Shown here: positions 58,851-64,000 of the stretch, one piece after another
Layout: each line of letters begins with the position of its first letter
Numbering within the stretch: the stretch's first letter is position 1
NCBI RefSeq assembly: GCF_014199595.1
Contig: NZ_JACHNX010000006.1
Location: 1-64,000 of the forward strand
Reading direction: 5' to 3'
DNA length: 64,000 nt
Origin: Sphingomonas yabuuchiae
GTDB lineage: Bacteria > Pseudomonadota > Alphaproteobacteria > Sphingomonadales > Sphingomonadaceae
The notes under the pieces: model-generated
Told to the model about the DNA's origin: nothing
The model's database searches: none
The model's input: only the letters and a program-made list of their open reading frames with translations
Position numbers and translations under genes: made by a program

Positions 58851-59729
58851 ATGACGATCGCGCTTCTGCTCGCCGCGCTTCTGGCGCAGGCTTCGCCCTC
58901 CCCCGCCCCCGCTCTTGCCCCTGCCGCGCAGGTGGGCGATCCGCTGCCCGGCGATTGGATCGCGGTGCCCGATGACGAGCTGCTGGTCTTCACCCTGGCC
59001 AATGGGCGAACGGTGACGCTGCGGCTGGCCCCTGCCCAGGCGCCGGTCCATGTCGCCAATATCCGGGCGCTGGCGCGGGCGCGTTGGTGGGATGCGGGGA
59101 CGAGCGTCTACCGCGTGCAGGAGAATTACGTCGCGCAATGGGGGGACGCGACCGAGAAGAAGCCGTTGCCGACCGGCATCGTCGCCAATCCGCCGGCCGA
59201 ATATATCCGCTCCGGCAACAACGCGGTGGCGCGGCTGAGCAAGCCCGATCCCTATGCCGCCTGGGCGGGCTATAGCCGTGACGGCTGGCCGCTGGCGGGG
59301 GATGCGACCAGCGAGTGGGTGCCGCATTGCTATGGCATGGTCGGCGTCGCCCGCGATTTGGCGCCCAGCACGGGGTCGGGGGCCGAACTCTACACGATCA
59401 TCGGCCACTCGCCGCGCGGGCTGGACCGCAACATCGCGGTGGTCGGCCGGGTGGTCGACGGGATGGATGCGCTCTCCACCCTGCCGCGCGGGACGGGGGA
59501 TCTAGGCTTCTACAAGGATGAGGGGCAGCGGCTGGGAATCGTCTCGGCGCGGCTGGCGAGCGACATCCCCGCTGCCGAGCGGCCGCATTTCCAGTATCGC
59601 GAAACCGTGTCGCCACGCTTCGCCGCGTGGATCAAGGGGCGGGAGAATCGGAAGAACGACTTCTTCACTGTGCCTGCGGGGGGCGTGGATATCTGCGCGG
59701 CCTTGCCGCCGGTTCGGAAAACGCCCTGA
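58851..59729 (+). CDS. cyclophilin-type peptidyl-prolyl isomerase
   Basis: A 292-residue exported cyclophilin-like protein. Signal peptide MTIALLLAALLAQASPSPAP, then TLANGRTVTLRLAPAQAPVH, WWDAGTSVYRVQENYVAQWG, HCYGMVGVARDLAPSTGSGA, YTIIGHSPRGLDRNIAVVGR. The usual catalytic Arg-x-x-x-x-Phe-x-x-Gln pattern is replaced by VYRVQENYVAQWG, so activity may be weak. The start ATG 58851 gives the signal peptide. Likely periplasmic folding. Confidence 0.85.
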   Translation: MTIALLLAALLAQASPSPAPALAPAAQVGDPLPGDWIAVPDDELLVFTLANGRTVTLRLAPAQAPVHVANIRALARARWWDAGTSVYRVQENYVAQWGDATEKKPLPTGIVANPPAEYIRSGNNAVARLSKPDPYAAWAGYSRDGWPLAGDATSEWVPHCYGMVGVARDLAPSTGSGAELYTIIGHSPRGLDRNIAVVGRVVDGMDALSTLPRGTGDLGFYKDEGQRLGIVSARLASDIPAAERPHFQYRETVSPRFAAWIKGRENRKNDFFTVPAGGVDICAALPPVRKTP

Positions 59730-59748
59730 GGTTGGCGTTGGGGCGTGG

Positions 59749-59773
59749 CCTTCGACTTCGCTCAGGCTGAACG
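59749..59773. repeat. dispersed cttcgctcaggctgaacg repeat copy
   Basis: ccttcgacttcgctcaggct, continuing gaacg, is the same core as in the inverted pair at 20690 and the shortened form at 17345. A single unit here is followed by related cctcgctcagttcgaattga at 59798. It lies between the cyclophilin stop and the terminator of acs. Confidence 0.6.
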
Positions 59774-59844
59774 TAGGCCTGTATGAGAGGCCATATCCCC
59801 TCGCTCAGTTCGAATTGAGCAAAACCGAATGCCAAGCGAATCGC

Positions 59845-59870
59845 GGGGCTGCTGGATAACCAGCAGCCCC
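59845..59870 (-). terminator. terminator hairpin after acs
   Basis: A perfect 11-bp stem (ggggctgctgg / ccagcagcccc) with an ATAA loop lies 8 bases after the acs stop codon on the minus strand. A GGTTTTG stretch follows about 20 bases later. It may also serve the convergent cyclophilin gene. Confidence 0.65.
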
Positions 59871-59878
59871 GTCCCACA

Positions 59879-61831
<1,953 letters not shown>

Positions 61832-62117
61832 GCCTGTCTCTCCTTTGTCTTTGTTCGACCTTTAGCAGTCCAACATCACAATTGCCTATCGGCTCCGTGA
61901 CAAAGTGCGTCCTGCGATCGGGTTCGGATGCCCGGTCAAAATGTCGCTGCGATGACGACCGTTCATCATAATGTCGGAGAGTTTGCGGCAAGACCAAGGG
62001 CGGGCCTGGAACATTTGCATCCATCCAGAGCAAGATACCGCCCACCCCCTCTATTCCTCCCGTCAAAGCAACGCTACAGCGGCAGACATGCCAGGTTTCG
62101 AGGGGGACGGACCGAGG

Positions 62118-64000
62118 ATGATCGCGACTGCCCACGACCCTGCCGACATCCCCGCCGGTTTTGCCGCTGTTCTGGCGCGCAGCGGCGAGATGGGTCGGCT
62201 GATCGCGGGGCATGACTGGGCCGCGACGCCGCTGGGGCCGATCGCCACCTGGCCGCAGAGCCGGTTGACGGCGATCGCCATCGCGCTCGCCTCCTCGATC
62301 CCGATCGCCACCATCTGGGGCCCCGAAGGCATCCTGATCTACAATGCCGGCTATGCCGAATTTTCGGGCGACCGGCACCCGGCGATGCTGGGTGTTCCTC
62401 TGGTCGGGGTGTGGCCCGAGGCGGCGGCGTTCAATGCTCAGGTCATCGCCGAGGGGCTGGCCGGCCGCACGCTGGCCTATCGCGACCAGGCGATGATGCT
62501 CGATCGCAAGGGCGTGCCCGAACAGCATTGGCTCGACCTCGACTATACCCCCATCGCCGACGAAAGCGGCCGCCCGGCGGGCATCCTGGCGACCGTGATC
62601 GACAGCAGCGCCCGGATGCGCGACCGACAGGATCGCGAGATCGCACTGTCCGCCGCGCGCGAAAGCGAGGCGCGGTTCCGCAACGTGGCCGACCATGCGC
62701 CGATCGTCATATGGGTGACCGACACCGACGGCCATTGCACCTATATCAACAGTGCCTGGCAGGTGCAGACCGGGCAGGACGTCGCACAGGGGCTGCATTT
62801 CGGCTGGGCCGAGATGCTCCACCCCGACGACCGCCCGTCGGCGGAGCGGGCGTTCCGCGAGGCGATGGTCGGGCCGCGCGCCTTCCAGACCGAATATCGG
62901 CTGGCGCAGGCGCAGGGCGGCTATCACTGGGTGATGGCGTCCGCCGTGCCGCGCTTCGATGATGACGGTGCCTTTCTGGGCATGATCGGAACGGTCGTGG
63001 ATATCGACGAGCGCCGCCGGGCCGAGGCGACGCTGCGCGACGTCAATGCGGTGCTGGAGCGCCGGGTGATGGAGGCGCTGGCCGAGCGCAAGCTGTTCGC
63101 CGACATCATCGATTCCACCGGCACGCTGGTCCAGGTGCTGGGCTTCGACCATCGTTATCTGGCGATCAACCGCGCCGCCGCCGAGGATTTCGAGCGTATC
63201 TTCGGCACCCGCCCGCAGATCGGCCACCACAAGGCCGAGGCGATGGCCGATCGGCCCGAGATCCTGACGGTGATGCGCGATTACTGGACACGCGCGCTGG
63301 CGGGCGAGGAATTTTCGGTCATCCAGGCGCTCGACGATCTGACGGGCACGCGGCACCATTACGAACTGCGCTTCAGCCCGCTGGTCTCGGCCGAGGGGAC
63401 GCCGATCGGCGCCTATCAGTTCGCGACCGATGTTTCGGAACGGCTGGCGCAGCAGGAACGGCTGCACGACATGGAGGCGCAGCTGCGCCAAAGCCAGAAG
63501 ATGGAGGCGGTCGGCCAGCTGACCGGCGGCATCGCGCACGACTTCAACAACCTGCTCCAGGTCGTGGTCGGCAATTTGGAGATGCTCGACCGGTTCCTGC
63601 CGGAGGGCGAGCATCCGCGCGCCAGACGGTCCGCGACCAACGCGATGACGGGCGCGCGGCGGGCCGCGACATTGACCCAGCGGCTGCTCGCCTTTTCGCG
63701 GCGGCAACCGCTGGCCCCGCAATCGGTCGATGCACGGCGGCTGGTCGACGGCCTGTCCGACCTGCTGACCCGGACACTGGGCGAGCAGGTGCGCCTGTCG
63801 GTCGAATCCGCGCCCGATCTGTGGGTCACGGAGGCCGACCCCAACCAGTTGGAAAGCGCGATCCTGAACCTGGCGGTCAATGCGCGCGACGCGATGCCGC
63901 ATGGCGGCACCCTGTCGATCACGATGCGCAACGCCACGCTGGATGGACAGGCGACGATGGCGGCGGGGCCGGTGCCCTATCCCACCGATCCGGGCGATTA
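62118..64000 (+). CDS. PAS-domain hybrid/sensor histidine kinase (3' truncated by window)
   Basis: At least 627 codons, open to the window edge. N-terminal PAS-like sensor (about 20-160; LDYTPIADESGRPAGILATV), a PAS/PAC domain at about 180-310 (FRNVADHAPIVIWVTDTDGH; MIGTVVDIDERRRAEATL), another PAS at about 335-450 (FADIIDSTGTLVQVLGFDHR), then a dimerisation domain with the phosphorylatable His in AVGQLTGGIAHDFNNLLQVV and the ATPase N-box LNLAVNARDAMPHGGTL. G-boxes and any receiver domain lie beyond the edge. An in-frame ATG at 62088 is an alternative start. Confidence 0.9.
   Translation, partial: MIATAHDPADIPAGFAAVLARSGEMGRLIAGHDWAATPLGPIATWPQSRLTAIAIALASSIPIATIWGPEGILIYNAGYAEFSGDRHPAMLGVPLVGVWPEAAAFNAQVIAEGLAGRTLAYRDQAMMLDRKGVPEQHWLDLDYTPIADESGRPAGILATVIDSSARMRDRQDREIALSAARESEARFRNVADHAPIVIWVTDTDGHCTYINSAWQVQTGQDVAQGLHFGWAEMLHPDDRPSAERAFREAMVGPRAFQTEYRLAQAQGGYHWVMASAVPRFDDDGAFLGMIGTVVDIDERRRAEATLRDVNAVLERRVMEALAERKLFADIIDSTGTLVQVLGFDHRYLAINRAAAEDFERIFGTRPQIGHHKAEAMADRPEILTVMRDYWTRALAGEEFSVIQALDDLTGTRHHYELRFSPLVSAEGTPIGAYQFATDVSERLAQQERLHDMEAQLRQSQKMEAVGQLTGGIAHDFNNLLQVVVGNLEMLDRFLPEGEHPRARRSATNAMTGARRAATLTQRLLAFSRRQPLAPQSVDARRLVDGLSDLLTRTLGEQVRLSVESAPDLWVTEADPNQLESAILNLAVNARDAMPHGGTLSITMRNATLDGQATMAAGPVPYPTDPGD

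Noticed and set aside
58663-58851. Small ORF starting MAEREGFEPSIRF
   Set aside because: This is the known spurious translation of a tRNA-Ser gene.
61832-62117. EcfG-type general stress promoter (GGAAC ... CGTT) before the kinase gene
   Set aside because: A GGAAC occurs near 62009, but no CGTT lies at the required spacing of 16-17 bases.

Overview
The window looks like a chromosomal segment of a Sphingomonas-like alphaproteobacterium. It is GC-rich, with two SapC-family proteins, several TonB-dependent receptors (TBDRs), a flavin-dependent halogenase next to a SapC protein, CpdR beside an N-formylglutamate amidohydrolase, a probable MmgR/suhB-type small RNA, and no sign of a plasmid backbone. 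Assignments rest on motifs and gene order read by eye; no database search was run.

Region 1 (1 to about 9,871) is the right end of an integrated phage-like or satellite-like element. A tyrosine recombinase points into the 3' end of tRNA-Val(GAC). A divergent repressor/Cro-like pair with two matched operators drives a run of about a dozen tightly overlapping small genes that ends in the integrase. To the left lie cargo genes: hicAB with a palindromic operator, a truncated antidote-like ORF, a membrane coiled-coil protein, a low-GC orphan, and an overlapping pair of a tail-anchored TPR protein and an exported nuclease. No structural phage genes and no second attachment site are visible, so the element continues leftwards out of the window.

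Region 2 (9,872 to about 24,860) is core chromosome: tRNA-Val, cpdR, N-formylglutamate amidohydrolase, an MmgR-like sRNA, cytochrome b561, sapC, an FAD-linked oxidase, an rhlE helicase, a DUF1289 protein, an enoyl-CoA hydratase, an SDR preceded by a structured leader or sRNA, rarD, a miniature bactofilin-like protein, and a branched-chain 2-oxoacid dehydrogenase operon (E1alpha, E1beta, E2). Several families of palindromic REP-like doublets sit between these genes, and one lies in frame inside the E2 linker.

Region 3 (24,864 to 36,302) holds a CE20-like (sialate-O-acetylesterase annotated) esterase, an endonuclease/exonuclease/phosphatase protein, and two iron-uptake units. A Fur-box-preceded siderophore TBDR stands alone. 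A second Fur-box-preceded TBDR leads an operon of piuC, a PepSY membrane protein, a DUF2271 protein with an apparent FMN-attachment motif, a DUF4198 protein and apbE. This operon reads as siderophore uptake coupled to periplasmic flavin-based iron reduction.

Region 4 (36,469 to 42,000) carries an HD-GYP protein, a GNAT acetyltransferase, a COG2509-type flavoprotein, an RNase H-like protein, a ClC channel and a decayed stretch.

Region 5 (42,001 to 58,644) is a glycan-utilisation locus. It contains SapC and halogenase genes divergent from a large TBDR, GH95, GH43, a clan GH-A enzyme with two CBM-like domains, a GPH symporter, GH31, and a divergent LacI regulator with a perfect 16-bp operator. 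The enzyme set fits a decorated (fucosylated, arabinosylated) xyloglucan-type substrate.

Region 6 (58,664 to 64,000) has tRNA-Ser(GGA), a cyclophilin, acetyl-CoA synthetase and a PAS histidine kinase cut by the window edge.
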